This document shows, in pieces, positions 1-8,947 of a stretch of DNA of 64,000 bases (positions within the stretch are counted from its first letter, which is position 1; every line of letters begins with the position of its first letter). The notes under the pieces were generated by a model that made no database searches, was not told where the DNA came from, and saw only the letters and a program-made list of their open reading frames with translations. A program made the translations under genes and the position numbers. Origin of the DNA: BM520 sp964474455. GTDB lineage: Bacteria > Bacteroidota > Bacteroidia > Bacteroidales > BM520. The DNA lies in NCBI GenBank assembly GCA_964474455.1, contig CAYYSU010000009.1, positions 7,157 through 71,156 on the forward strand, in the 5' to 3' direction.

Positions 1-475
1 CCTCAATATAAGGCAATGATTCGATGTCTCCCACCGTACCACCAATTTCCGTTATTACAAAATCATAATCACCTGTATTGCCAAGAAGCTTAATACGATA
101 CTTTATTTCATCAGTAATATGAGGAACCACCTGTACAGTTTTTCCCAGATAATCACCACGCCGCTCTTTTTCTATAACCGACTGATATACACGGCCGGTA
201 GTAACATTGTTGGCTTGTGATGTGGGCACGTTAAGATATCGCTCATAGTGCCCCAGGTCGAGATCCGTTTCGGCGCCGTCATCAGTAACGTAGCACTCCC
301 CGTGCTCATAAGGATTCATGGTTCCGGGGTCAATATTTATATATGGATCAAACTTCTGAATAGTGACACGAAAACCACGAGCCTGAAGCAGTTTTGCCAG
401 GCTAGCGGAAATAATACCTTTTCCCAACGAAGAGGAAACACCGCCTGTAACGAATACATATTTTGTTCTGGGCAT
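1..475 (-). CDS. pyrG: CTP synthase, N-terminal part (runs off the left edge)
   Basis: The gene reads leftward and is cut by the window edge, so only about the first 158 residues are seen. CTP synthase aminates UTP to CTP in the cytoplasm with glutamine as nitrogen donor. The visible part is the synthetase (amidoligase) domain. It opens with MPRTKYVFVTGGVSSSLGKG, the P-loop that binds ATP, followed by the typical YINIDPGTMNPYEHGE and DGAETDLDLGHYERY segments and by ITEIGGTVGDIES. These are family signatures and I see no deviation. The ATG at 475 is preceded (on the minus strand) by a Bacteroidota -7 box at 508-515. The glutaminase domain would lie outside the window. Confidence 0.97.
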   Translation of the reverse strand, partial: MPRTKYVFVTGGVSSSLGKGIISASLAKLLQARGFRVTIQKFDPYINIDPGTMNPYEHGECYVTDDGAETDLDLGHYERYLNVPTSQANNVTTGRVYQSVIEKERRGDYLGKTVQVVPHITDEIKYRIKLLGNTGDYDFVITEIGGTVGDIESLPYIE

Positions 476-507
476 ATGGCTGCTTTAAAATATTTAAAAA
501 CAAGCTA

Positions 508-515
508 CAAAGATA
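508..515 (-). promoter_or_regulatory. -7 promoter box for pyrG
   Basis: Read on the minus strand this is TATCTTTG, an exact match to the Bacteroidota -7 consensus TAnnTTTG, about 33 nt upstream of the pyrG ATG. No clear -33 TTTG was found at the usual spacing, so confidence is moderate. Confidence 0.5.
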
Positions 516-708
516 TAAATTCTCACGGCATGCAGCGAGATTTCAACGTTAATATAGCGCAAAACTATATTTATATGTCTGCAAATAAAATTATCAGTAC
601 TGATTATCAACACCGAAATGTGATTATTGACCCATAAAATGAAGCACTTGTTATTAAAACAAAAAATATTTACTTTTACGGTTGCCGGCTTATTATAAAT
701 TTAAAGAG

Positions 709-3267
709 ATGCGAATCAGAGTTATTATATTATCAACACTTCTTTTTCCCATGATGCTAATGGCAGGGTTTGTACCTCAGCATGTAGCGGAGCAGGTAGC
801 CATAAATTTCTTCATTTCTTTAGATCAAACCACTGAACCGGAAATACATATTGTTGATGTTAAAGGATATTGGAGCTCTCTGCCTATGCCACAAAAAGGC
901 GACGTAAGGCCTACATTCTATATTTTTGATATTATCTCCTCGAAGGGTTTTGTTATTATCTCTGCCGATGATTGTGTCATTCCTATATTGGGATACTCTC
1001 TTTCGAGCAACTACTCAGGTAGCGATATGCCGCCTGCACTGATCAAGTGGCTCGATGACCTGCGCAAGCAGGTTAACTATGTTGTTGAAATGGGGGAAGC
1101 TCCCGGGGAGGATATTTCCCGTTTATGGGATCGGTACCTCGGGGAAACTCCGGTAAAAGAGAGAATTAAATCTGCGGTATCTCCTCTTCTCACTACCACA
1201 TGGAATCAAAAGCCCTATTACAACGACTTGTGCCCAGGTGGATCGGTGTCCGGCTGTGTTGCTACCGCGATGACACAGATAATGAAATACTGGAACTATC
1301 CTGAACAGGGTTTCGGATTCCACTCATATAATCACGCCACTTACGGAACACTCTCCGCAAACTTTGGAGGAGAGCAATACCGATGGAGTCTTATGCCAAA
1401 CAACCTGAACTCATCCAATGAAGCAGTGGCAACTCTTACCTATCATGCCGGAGTAGCAGTAGAAATGAATTACACCCCTCAAAGCTCAGGAGCATATGTA
1501 ATCAGTTCACATAGCCCTATTGAGCACTGTGCGGAATATGCCTTGAAGAATTATTTTGGCTATAATCAAAACACCCTGCAAGGTATAGCAAGAGAGAGTT
1601 ATACCAACTCACAATGGATGAATACTATAAAAGGTGAGCTCGATGCCGGCAGGCCGGTATTGTATGCCGGCTTTGGTAATGGCGGCGGGCATGCCTTTGT
1701 TTGTGACGGATACGACAATTTCAACTACCTGCACATAAATTGGGGGTGGGGCGGATATTACGACGGGTACTTCCCCGTGGACGCACTGGATCCCTCAGGA
1801 ACAGGTATCGGAGGCGGCACGGGAGGATATAATGCTGGGCATCAAGCTGTTATCGGAATCCAGCCTCCCGACAGTGGTGGAGGTGGCGGAGCATCGGATA
1901 TCGATTTACGACTATATGACAACATATATCTTAGCAGTAACCCCATATCGTACGGGCAGTCATTTAATATCCATACCGACATTGTGAATTATGGACCGGA
2001 CAATTTTTCCGGCGATTTATGCGCCGCAGCATTTGATCAAGAGGGAGTGTTTGTAGATTTTATTGAGATTCATTACGACCAAACGCTAGAAGGGGGGTAT
2101 TACTATGAGGACTTTTACTTCTCTTCCGATGGACTGCTGTCGCTGCTCCCGGGAAACTATTACTTTGGAATATTTTATAAAGAACAATACAGCAACTGGA
2201 TACTGTTAGATGATGGTAATTATTCGAACTTTATAAGCTTAACGGTAGAATACAGCAATTACATTGAGCTGTACAGCGATATTGTCGTTGAAGGAGGTAC
2301 TAACATCACACAAAATGATGCCGTTACCGCTACTGTTGCCCTGGCAAACATGGGCACTACAAGTTTCAGTGGCGTATTTGATATCTCCTTATATTATATG
2401 GACGGGACATTGGCACAAACCATAGCCACAACAGATCCACTTAACCTTCAACCAAACAATTACATCGAATATAGTTTCTCAAACAATAAGGTAAACCTGA
2501 ATCCCGGCACTTACTTCATGGCTGCTATGATCAAAAGAAGCAGCAGCAATTGGGAGCTAGCGGGAAGCACTTATTACACTAATCCCATTAAAATAATAGT
2601 AATTGAAGCAGAAATTCCAAGCGACCCATATGAAAACAATGACTCATGGAATGAGGCATTCTCCTTTACTCCCAGATATAATAACAACCATGCAAATGTC
2701 ACTACTCCCGGAGCGAATTCCCATAATGGTACTGATATAGATTATTACAGCATTTTTATGGAACAGGGATATGATTATACCTTAACAGCAAGAGCTCATG
2801 ACTCATATAATTCCGGCAACGGACAACAATACTCCAATGATGTTCTCTGGTCGTATTATACCGGGGACGATTGGTCTAATGCTTATGATGATATTTGTGA
2901 TGAAAATATCTTCATTCAGGATGGAGGAACGTTTTATGTTCTTGTGGCACCATACTTTGAAGGTGAAACTGGCACCTATCTATTGGATATACAAATCTCA
3001 AGAGAACCAACAGGTATCAATGAGAAAGAGATTTTGAATATCACCATTCATCCTAACCCGGTACAATCAACACTATATTTTTCAAGTACGAGTATCACAG
3101 ATATTCAAAAAATAGAGGTTATAAGCCTGGCGGGACTCAATATTCCTATCACGGAGCCTGATCCCTTACAAACAGGTATCGATGTTAGTAATTTAAGTCC
3201 CGGAATGTATATATTGAGAATTACAAGAGGAGATAAAATCCTGTGCACAAAATTCATAAAACAATAA
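709..3267 (+). CDS. Secreted C10 family (streptopain-type) cysteine protease with T9SS sorting domain
   Basis: A predicted exported peptidase of 852 residues. The start at 709 gives a good signal peptide (MRIRVIILSTLLFPMMLMAG); a TTG at 682 in the same frame would add nine residues before it. The pro-region is followed by the C10 catalytic core: the nucleophile is Cys183 in GCVATAMTQIMKYW and the base His328 in GGHAFVCDGYD, followed by HINWGWGGYYDGYF. Next come beta-sandwich segments (roughly 395-640), a PPC-type domain beginning DPYENNDSWNEA, and a C-terminal type A sorting domain (IHPNPVQSTLYFSS ... SPGMYILRI) that directs T9SS export and cell-surface anchoring. Such proteases feed peptide fermenters. 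Substrate is unknown. A lipoprotein gene follows after 2 nt. Confidence 0.9.
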   Translation: MRIRVIILSTLLFPMMLMAGFVPQHVAEQVAINFFISLDQTTEPEIHIVDVKGYWSSLPMPQKGDVRPTFYIFDIISSKGFVIISADDCVIPILGYSLSSNYSGSDMPPALIKWLDDLRKQVNYVVEMGEAPGEDISRLWDRYLGETPVKERIKSAVSPLLTTTWNQKPYYNDLCPGGSVSGCVATAMTQIMKYWNYPEQGFGFHSYNHATYGTLSANFGGEQYRWSLMPNNLNSSNEAVATLTYHAGVAVEMNYTPQSSGAYVISSHSPIEHCAEYALKNYFGYNQNTLQGIARESYTNSQWMNTIKGELDAGRPVLYAGFGNGGGHAFVCDGYDNFNYLHINWGWGGYYDGYFPVDALDPSGTGIGGGTGGYNAGHQAVIGIQPPDSGGGGGASDIDLRLYDNIYLSSNPISYGQSFNIHTDIVNYGPDNFSGDLCAAAFDQEGVFVDFIEIHYDQTLEGGYYYEDFYFSSDGLLSLLPGNYYFGIFYKEQYSNWILLDDGNYSNFISLTVEYSNYIELYSDIVVEGGTNITQNDAVTATVALANMGTTSFSGVFDISLYYMDGTLAQTIATTDPLNLQPNNYIEYSFSNNKVNLNPGTYFMAAMIKRSSSNWELAGSTYYTNPIKIIVIEAEIPSDPYENNDSWNEAFSFTPRYNNNHANVTTPGANSHNGTDIDYYSIFMEQGYDYTLTARAHDSYNSGNGQQYSNDVLWSYYTGDDWSNAYDDICDENIFIQDGGTFYVLVAPYFEGETGTYLLDIQISREPTGINEKEILNITIHPNPVQSTLYFSSTSITDIQKIEVISLAGLNIPITEPDPLQTGIDVSNLSPGMYILRITRGDKILCTKFIKQ

Positions 3268-3269
3268 TC

Positions 3270-3782
3270 ATGAAAATAATACGATACGCAGCTATCTGCT
3301 GGATTTTTTTAAGTATTCTCTCGTGCAGTTGCCTGAGAAAAAGTGAACAACAGAGTACGGGTGCAAAAAAAGAGACACAGGATCAAGTTGTCGAGGCAAA
3401 GCCGCCATTGGTTGTATATAAAACAAAAGCTGATTACTCCAAAAATGTTCCTGTGCTATTAGCATGCGATAAAACACATATCATTAGTTATCCTCACCCC
3501 GCGGATCTAAAAAAGGGAAAAGAGTTCCGCTACCCTACCCCATTGGCAGATGGATATCTTCTCGACAACAAAGGGATAACAAAGGATGTAGCATTTCTGG
3601 AGTACACCTATGAAGAGTATGCCTCTTTTGATACTATTCCGGATGAGGGAACACTTTACTGGAATATTATTGACAAAGATCCACTTACAGAGTTTTGCAT
3701 CTGTGGGTCAAGGATGAGTTTTGATGGTAATATTGATCTATTATACGAGAAGATTATTAACGGGGATTGTAACTGTGAATAA
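3270..3782 (+). CDS. Hypothetical lipoprotein
   Basis: A 170-residue protein that starts 2 nt after the C10 protease stop. I chose the ATG at 3270 over the upstream GTG at 3243 because it gives a compact lipoprotein signal: basic MKIIRY, a hydrophobic stretch, and a lipobox ending ILSC. The mature part is charged. I do not recognise a domain; it contains a segment ending CICGSRMSF and a C-terminal NGDCNCE. The tight spacing suggests co-transcription with the protease, but nothing in the sequence shows that it is an inhibitor or partner of it. It converges on rpoD with only 4 nt between stop codons. Confidence 0.7.
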   Translation: MKIIRYAAICWIFLSILSCSCLRKSEQQSTGAKKETQDQVVEAKPPLVVYKTKADYSKNVPVLLACDKTHIISYPHPADLKKGKEFRYPTPLADGYLLDNKGITKDVAFLEYTYEEYASFDTIPDEGTLYWNIIDKDPLTEFCICGSRMSFDGNIDLLYEKIINGDCNCE

Positions 3783-3786
3783 TCTG

Positions 3787-4653
3787 TTACTGTCCCAGGT
3801 ATGCCTTCAGTAATCTGCTGCGGGAGTTATGCTTTAGGCGACGAATAGCTTTCTCTTTTATCTGACGGACACGCTCCCTGGTAAGGTCAAAATGAGCACC
3901 TATCTCTTCCAGGGTATATCCATGATTCATTCCGATGCCATAATACATATTAATCACATCACGTTCTTTACTGGTAAGTGATGCCAGTGATCTTTGAATC
4001 TCTTGTGACAGGGACTCCTGTATCAGCTCAGCATCGGTATGCTCCTGATCTTTAGGCACAAAGGTATCCAAAAACTTCATATCTTCATCTTGAGGCATGG
4101 GTGCATCAGTGGAGATATATTTTGTGCTGATACGGAGAGCTGCATCAACCTTATAATCGGGCATATCAATTGCATCGGCAATTTCATCAGCAGAAGGAGC
4201 ACGTTGGTATATCTGTTCTAGTCGGGAGCTTTCCTTTCTGATTTTATTAAGAGACCCCACCTGGTTTAAAGGAAGGCGAACGATGCGTGACTGCTCTGCC
4301 AGCGCCTGGAGCACTGATTGCCTGATCCACCAAACGGCATAAGAAATAAATTTAAATCCTCGTGTTTCATCAAAACGTCGGGCGGCTTTAATAAGACCCA
4401 AGTTTCCTTCATTGATAAGGTCTGGAAGGCTCAACCCCTGGTTTTGGTATTGTTTTGCCACAGAGACTACGAAACGAAGATTTGCCCTAACAAGCTTCTC
4501 CAATGCTATTTCATCACCCTGGTGGATGCGCTGCGCCAACCGTACTTCTTCATCAGCAGAAATCAAATCCTCTTTACCAATATCCTGTAGATACTTATCC
4601 AGGGAAGCCGTTTCTCGATTCGTAATTGACTTGGTGATCTTTAGTTGACGCAT
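3787..4653 (-). CDS. rpoD: RNA polymerase primary sigma factor, sigma-70 family
   Basis: A 288-residue sigma factor of the short Bacteroidota primary type (no large region 1.1). Region 1.2 (SLDKYLQDIGKEDLISADEE) is followed by region 2 with NEGNLGLIKAARRFDE and FISYAVWWIRQSVLQAL (-10 recognition), region 3, and region 4 with the helix-turn-helix TLEEIGAHFDLTRERVRQIK. In this phylum the factor reads the unusual TTTG / TAnnTTTG promoters, and several such promoters are visible in this window. The length matches the family. On its minus strand a box TATCTTTC (4705-4712) lies 52 nt upstream and could be its own -7 element. Confidence 0.95.
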   Translation of the reverse strand: MRQLKITKSITNRETASLDKYLQDIGKEDLISADEEVRLAQRIHQGDEIALEKLVRANLRFVVSVAKQYQNQGLSLPDLINEGNLGLIKAARRFDETRGFKFISYAVWWIRQSVLQALAEQSRIVRLPLNQVGSLNKIRKESSRLEQIYQRAPSADEIADAIDMPDYKVDAALRISTKYISTDAPMPQDEDMKFLDTFVPKDQEHTDAELIQESLSQEIQRSLASLTSKERDVINMYYGIGMNHGYTLEEIGAHFDLTRERVRQIKEKAIRRLKHNSRSRLLKAYLGQ

Positions 4654-4772
4654 CCAGTTTTCCTTTCGGTTTAGTCCAATTATAGGTTTTTGATAAAAAG
4701 TGACGAAAGATAATATAAAAGAAGATGTTATCCAAGATTAATAATTACTTTCAATATCAAAAATCAAATTTT

Positions 4773-6242
4773 CTATAACCCAAAGCCGTAATATGCACGT
4801 ATCCCTCCAGGATATACACCTTCAATTAGAACTCCACCGCTTTTATTTTTAATAATTTCATGAAACCCCGATACATTAATAACTTCATTATTATCAATAT
4901 GGGTAATAATAAAACCCTCTTTTATGCCAGCATTTTTCAATATCCCATTACTGAGTTTATCCACCTTAATTCCTGATTTAACATCATAGCGGTCTTTATC
5001 TGTTGCTGACAGATTTGATAGAGTAGCACCGAGACCTGATTCTCTGCCCAACTGTTTTTCTGCCAGTAATTCCCGTTGGATTCGGTTACTCTCATTCAAA
5101 CTTTGTAATGCTACAGAATAAACATGGGTTTCACCTTTTCTGTTCACTAAAACATCAACATTATCACCAGGGTTATGTTGGCCAACAACCTCCATCAGTT
5201 GAGAAGTAGTATTAACCTCCACATTATCAATTGCAAGGATCACATCACCGGTTTCTATTCCTGCGGCGCGTGCAGAACCATTATCAGTAAGCCCTGCCAC
5301 ATACACTCCTTTCAGGTCGGAAATATTCATTTGGCTGGCAAGGTCACTATTTAATTCTCTTATTGTCACACCCAAAATAGCTCTTTGCACCTCACCATAC
5401 TCAATAATATCAGTGGTAACCTTTTTTACGATACTAACAGGAATAGCAAACGAGTAGCCTGTATAATATCCTGTTCCTGAAGCTATTGCAGCATTTACGC
5501 CAACAAGTTCTCCATTGCCATTCACCAGAGCACCACCGGAGTTCCCCGGATTTACAGCTGCATCGGTTTGAATAAAACTTTCCAGTGCCGAGCCACCCTG
5601 GGGATCCGGGAGTATATGGATATTTCTCGCCTTGGCAGAAACAATGCCAGCAGTAACAGTAGACGTAAGATTAAAAGGATTACCGACTGCCAACACCCAC
5701 TCTCCTACTTTTACATCATCAGCATTGCCAAAAGGTATTATGGGCAACCCATTCTCTTCGATCTTAATGACTGCCAAGTCAGAGCTGGGATCAGCACCAA
5801 CTAAACGTGCGATATAGGTACGTTTATCATTCAAAGTTACTTCGATACGATCGGCATCTTGTACCACATGATTATTTGTTACAATATACCCATTATTTTT
5901 TATTATAACCCCAGAACCGGAGCCCATATAAGCCCGGCCACGCTGGTGATCAGGGTGTCCAAAAAAATCACGAAAGAAATAATCATACATACTATTTTTA
6001 CGCTCATATTCTGTCTTAATATGAACCACGGCATGAATACTATTTTCTGCCGCAACAGTAAGATCAGGATAAGTAACATTTTGCGGCACCGGCATAACAC
6101 TTGAAGCAAGCACAATATTCTGCTCAGCCGGCACAACTTCAGAGTGCGTAATCTCTTTTTCTCTATCCAACACATTTACTGCAAAAACAGTAATCACGAT
6201 TCCAATAATTAGAGCCATCAATAATTCCAAATATTTTCTCAT
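4773..6242 (-). CDS. Periplasmic HtrA/DegP serine endoprotease (Do family)
   Basis: A 489-residue envelope quality-control protease. An N-terminal hydrophobic segment (LLMALIIGIVITVFAV) acts as signal or anchor. The trypsin-like domain carries a complete triad: His125 in VTNNHVVQDA, Asp155 in DPSSDLAVIKI and Ser235 in NPGNSGGALVN. Two PDZ domains follow (about 275-365 and 400-489); the second is shorter and less conserved, with the segment IKEGFIITHIDNN. It degrades or refolds misfolded exported proteins. It stands alone between rpoD and the divergent dapF. It fits the DegP/DegQ group, but I cannot tell which, so no symbol is given. Confidence 0.93.
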   Translation of the reverse strand: MRKYLELLMALIIGIVITVFAVNVLDREKEITHSEVVPAEQNIVLASSVMPVPQNVTYPDLTVAAENSIHAVVHIKTEYERKNSMYDYFFRDFFGHPDHQRGRAYMGSGSGVIIKNNGYIVTNNHVVQDADRIEVTLNDKRTYIARLVGADPSSDLAVIKIEENGLPIIPFGNADDVKVGEWVLAVGNPFNLTSTVTAGIVSAKARNIHILPDPQGGSALESFIQTDAAVNPGNSGGALVNGNGELVGVNAAIASGTGYYTGYSFAIPVSIVKKVTTDIIEYGEVQRAILGVTIRELNSDLASQMNISDLKGVYVAGLTDNGSARAAGIETGDVILAIDNVEVNTTSQLMEVVGQHNPGDNVDVLVNRKGETHVYSVALQSLNESNRIQRELLAEKQLGRESGLGATLSNLSATDKDRYDVKSGIKVDKLSNGILKNAGIKEGFIITHIDNNEVINVSGFHEIIKNKSGGVLIEGVYPGGIRAYYGFGL

Positions 6243-6535
6243 AACAATAAATTTTTAAAACCTTTATTATATAATTCATTCCAAGAATCTCTTCAACCTT
6301 AGGTGGCTTGGAATCCCAAAGCAGCCTAAAGTTACCAATAAGTAAACAAAAAGACAGCGCCAGGGTTCGCAAAAATTATTCCTGAAAACCACAATCAGAA
6401 CTCTCAATAATGCTAACGATGCGAATAATTCACTATTTTAGCACTCTTGTTAAAAATTGTTAAGGCTATTCATGAATATTATGAAACAACATAATGGCAT
6501 TAAATTGTCAGTTTTATTGCACAATACACGACACA

Positions 6536-7342
6536 ATGACACATATTGAAAATAGAAACATAGTTTTTGAGAAATATCATGGCGCAGGAAATGACTTTAT
6601 TATGATAAAGGATATGGATAACACCATTCGTCTCAGCACAGAGGAGATTACGTTTCTGTGTAATAGAAGATTAGGTGTTGGTGCTGATGGGATGATAATT
6701 GTCAGGAATGATGCAGATATGGATTACCGCATGCACTATTATAATGCCGACGGGAGGGAGTCAACAATGTGTGGGAATGGCGGTCGTTGTGTTGCGGCTT
6801 TTGCATACAACCAGAAAATTTCAGGCATTAATCAACGGTTCAACGGCCCTGACGGCGCGCATAGTGCCAGGATAAACAGCCACAATGGAAGTGAATTTAG
6901 TATCACTCTGAAACTTAACGATGTGGAAGCCATTAACTCCGGGCAGGGATTTTTCACTCTCAATACAGGATCACCACACTACATCTCATTCACTCACAGC
7001 ATCGACACCATGGATGTCAAAAGTCAAGGACGTAAGATACGGTTCTCATCACAGTTTGCACCGGATGGCCTTAACGTAAACTTTGTTGAAGAGAAGAACG
7101 GAAAACTTTACGTTCGCACTTACGAAAGAGGCGTGGAAGATGAGACTTTGTCGTGCGGTACCGGAGTTACAGCTGCCGCTTTAGCATGGGCGAAACAAAA
7201 AAACCTTGTTACAGGAACAATACCCATAATCACCCGGGGTGGAGAGATGCAGGTGAGTTTTAGAAATGATAATAACATTTTTTCCTCCATATTTCTATCC
7301 GGACCGGCAATCAGAGTTTTCGAAGGTTCATTTGACATTTAA
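6536..7342 (+). CDS. dapF: Diaminopimelate epimerase
   Basis: Converts LL- to meso-diaminopimelate for peptidoglycan and lysine synthesis. The enzyme is cofactor-free and uses two cysteines. Both are present: Cys79 in GRESTMCGNGGRC and Cys207 in ETLSCGTGVTAAA. The N-terminal FEKYHGAGNDFIMI is the usual opening of the family, so I take the ATG at 6536 (268 residues) rather than the ATG at 6494, which adds an unrelated 14-residue leader. It is followed after 37 nt by a GNAT gene and then mltG, so cell-wall functions cluster here. Confidence 0.95.
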   Translation: MTHIENRNIVFEKYHGAGNDFIMIKDMDNTIRLSTEEITFLCNRRLGVGADGMIIVRNDADMDYRMHYYNADGRESTMCGNGGRCVAAFAYNQKISGINQRFNGPDGAHSARINSHNGSEFSITLKLNDVEAINSGQGFFTLNTGSPHYISFTHSIDTMDVKSQGRKIRFSSQFAPDGLNVNFVEEKNGKLYVRTYERGVEDETLSCGTGVTAAALAWAKQKNLVTGTIPIITRGGEMQVSFRNDNNIFSSIFLSGPAIRVFEGSFDI

Positions 7343-7379
7343 AAATAATGAATAATTTTAATAATTAATAGATATAAGG

Positions 7380-7910
7380 ATGATAGGAAAGAACGTATTA
7401 CTAAGAGCAGTGGAACCGTCAGATATAGAGAAACTATACTTATGGGAAAATGATATGCAAATGTGGCACCAAAGCAACACCAAGGCGCCATTTAGCAAAT
7501 ACCTTATGGAGCAGTATGTTATGAATGCTCAGCAAGACATTTATGCGGCAAAACAGCTACGATTGATGATAGATACTAACAAAGGGGAATATAAAACCGT
7601 AGGCTGTATCGACTTGTTCGACTTTGATCCTGCAAACCGAAGAGCAGGAATAGGAATTCTTATTGATGAAAATGACAGAGGTAAGGGCTATGGCAAAGAG
7701 TCTTTGGAGTTGATGATTGACTACGTCTTTGACACACTAAACTTACACCAACTTTTTTGCAACATTTTAGAAACCAACGAAGTAAGCCTCAACATATTCA
7801 AAGCCGTCGGGTTTAAAGAAGTAGGTCTGAAGAGAGACTGGACAATGGTGGATGGTGTTTGGCAAAATGAGTATTTGTTGCAACTTATGAAACGAGATAA
7901 ACTGGCATAG
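7380..7910 (+). CDS. GNAT family N-acetyltransferase (RimL/SpeG-like)
   Basis: A 176-residue GCN5-type acetyltransferase that would move an acetyl group from acetyl-CoA to an amine. The acetyl-CoA pyrophosphate loop is visible as DENDRGKGYGKESLELM (motif A), preceded by the beta-strand GCIDLFDFDPANRRAGIGI. The C-terminal half (NEVSLNIFKAVGFKEVG) matches the fold. Overall it resembles the RimJ/RimL and spermidine acetyltransferase branch, but I cannot name the substrate. It lies 37 nt after dapF and 5 nt before mltG, which suggests an operon. Confidence 0.85.
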   Translation: MIGKNVLLRAVEPSDIEKLYLWENDMQMWHQSNTKAPFSKYLMEQYVMNAQQDIYAAKQLRLMIDTNKGEYKTVGCIDLFDFDPANRRAGIGILIDENDRGKGYGKESLELMIDYVFDTLNLHQLFCNILETNEVSLNIFKAVGFKEVGLKRDWTMVDGVWQNEYLLQLMKRDKLA

Positions 7911-7915
7911 AGTAA

Positions 7916-8944
7916 ATGAATAAAAAAACTCGTAACATTCTAGTTATAACTGCCATCCTTCTACTGGTTGGCGCAGCGTCAGCATGGAGTTTATATCAAA
8001 TGACCTTTGGTTCGTCAATTAACCATTTAAGTGGTGAGCCGCTGGAGGTATACATTTATCCCGAAGACACATACGATGATCTGGCTGTAAAGCTGCATAG
8101 CAATATCCGTTATCCAAAGATTCTTGATTTTCTTGCAGAATACAAAGGTTTCAAAAAAGAAGTAAAGGCAGGGCACTATACAATTCCCGGTGGAACAAGC
8201 AACAATGAGCTTATCAATCGCCTGAAAAGCGGCAATCAACAGCCGGTGAAAGTCAATTTTAACAGTTTGCGCACATTGGAATATCTTGGTGCTGTGTTAG
8301 GATGGCAACTAGAGCCTGACTCAGCAGAATTTGTCCGGCTATTTCATGATACTACAGCGCTGTTAAATCTCGGAATACACGCTGACTCTCTCTTCGCCAT
8401 CCTTCTTCCCGATACTTATGAATTCTACTGGACTGCCACACCGGAGGATTTCATTTCAAGGATGAAAAAAGAGGCTTATAAATACTGGGAAACCCGTATA
8501 GAAAAAGCTAAAAAACAAGGATTAACACCATGGGAAACAATATCTCTGGCAGCCATCGTAGAGAGAGAGACTCAAAAGAATGACGAAAAAAGCACCATCG
8601 CCGGTGTATACCTCAACAGACTTGACAAGAATATGAAGCTACAGGCTGATCCAACAGTAGTTTATGCTGTTGGCGACTTCACACTACGCCGGGTATTAAG
8701 AAAACATACCAAAGAGGATCATCCATATAACACATATAGGAATCACGGATTACCGCCCGGTCCTATTTGTGTGCCTTCAAAGGCTTCCATTGAAGCCGTA
8801 TTAAATGCCGAAGATCACGAATATCTATTTTTCTGTGCAAAAGAGGACTTAAGCGGTTACCACAGCTTTGCTAAAACCTACGCACAACATCTTCGCAATG
8901 CCCGCAGATTTCAAAAAGAACTTACCAACCGAGGAATAAAATAG
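7916..8944 (+). CDS. mltG: Endolytic murein transglycosylase MltG
   Basis: A 342-residue inner-membrane lytic transglycosylase (YceG family) thought to cut nascent glycan strands and so terminate their growth. One N-terminal membrane helix (ILVITAILLLVGAASAWSL) places the rest in the periplasm. A LysM-like region is followed by the YceG core with LLPDTYEFYWTATPEDF, the catalytic Glu216 in AAIVERETQ, and LQADPTVVYAVGD and NTYRNHGLPPGPICVPS. All the usual family segments are present and the length is normal. It is packed between the GNAT gene (5 nt) and the phosphohexomutase (3 nt). Confidence 0.95.
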   Translation: MNKKTRNILVITAILLLVGAASAWSLYQMTFGSSINHLSGEPLEVYIYPEDTYDDLAVKLHSNIRYPKILDFLAEYKGFKKEVKAGHYTIPGGTSNNELINRLKSGNQQPVKVNFNSLRTLEYLGAVLGWQLEPDSAEFVRLFHDTTALLNLGIHADSLFAILLPDTYEFYWTATPEDFISRMKKEAYKYWETRIEKAKKQGLTPWETISLAAIVERETQKNDEKSTIAGVYLNRLDKNMKLQADPTVVYAVGDFTLRRVLRKHTKEDHPYNTYRNHGLPPGPICVPSKASIEAVLNAEDHEYLFFCAKEDLSGYHSFAKTYAQHLRNARRFQKELTNRGIK

Positions 8945-8947
8945 CCT

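Noticed and set aside
248..637. Plus-strand 129-codon open frame at the left edge
   Set aside because: It overlaps pyrG on the other strand, which has clear CTP synthase motifs; the plus frame is a shadow.
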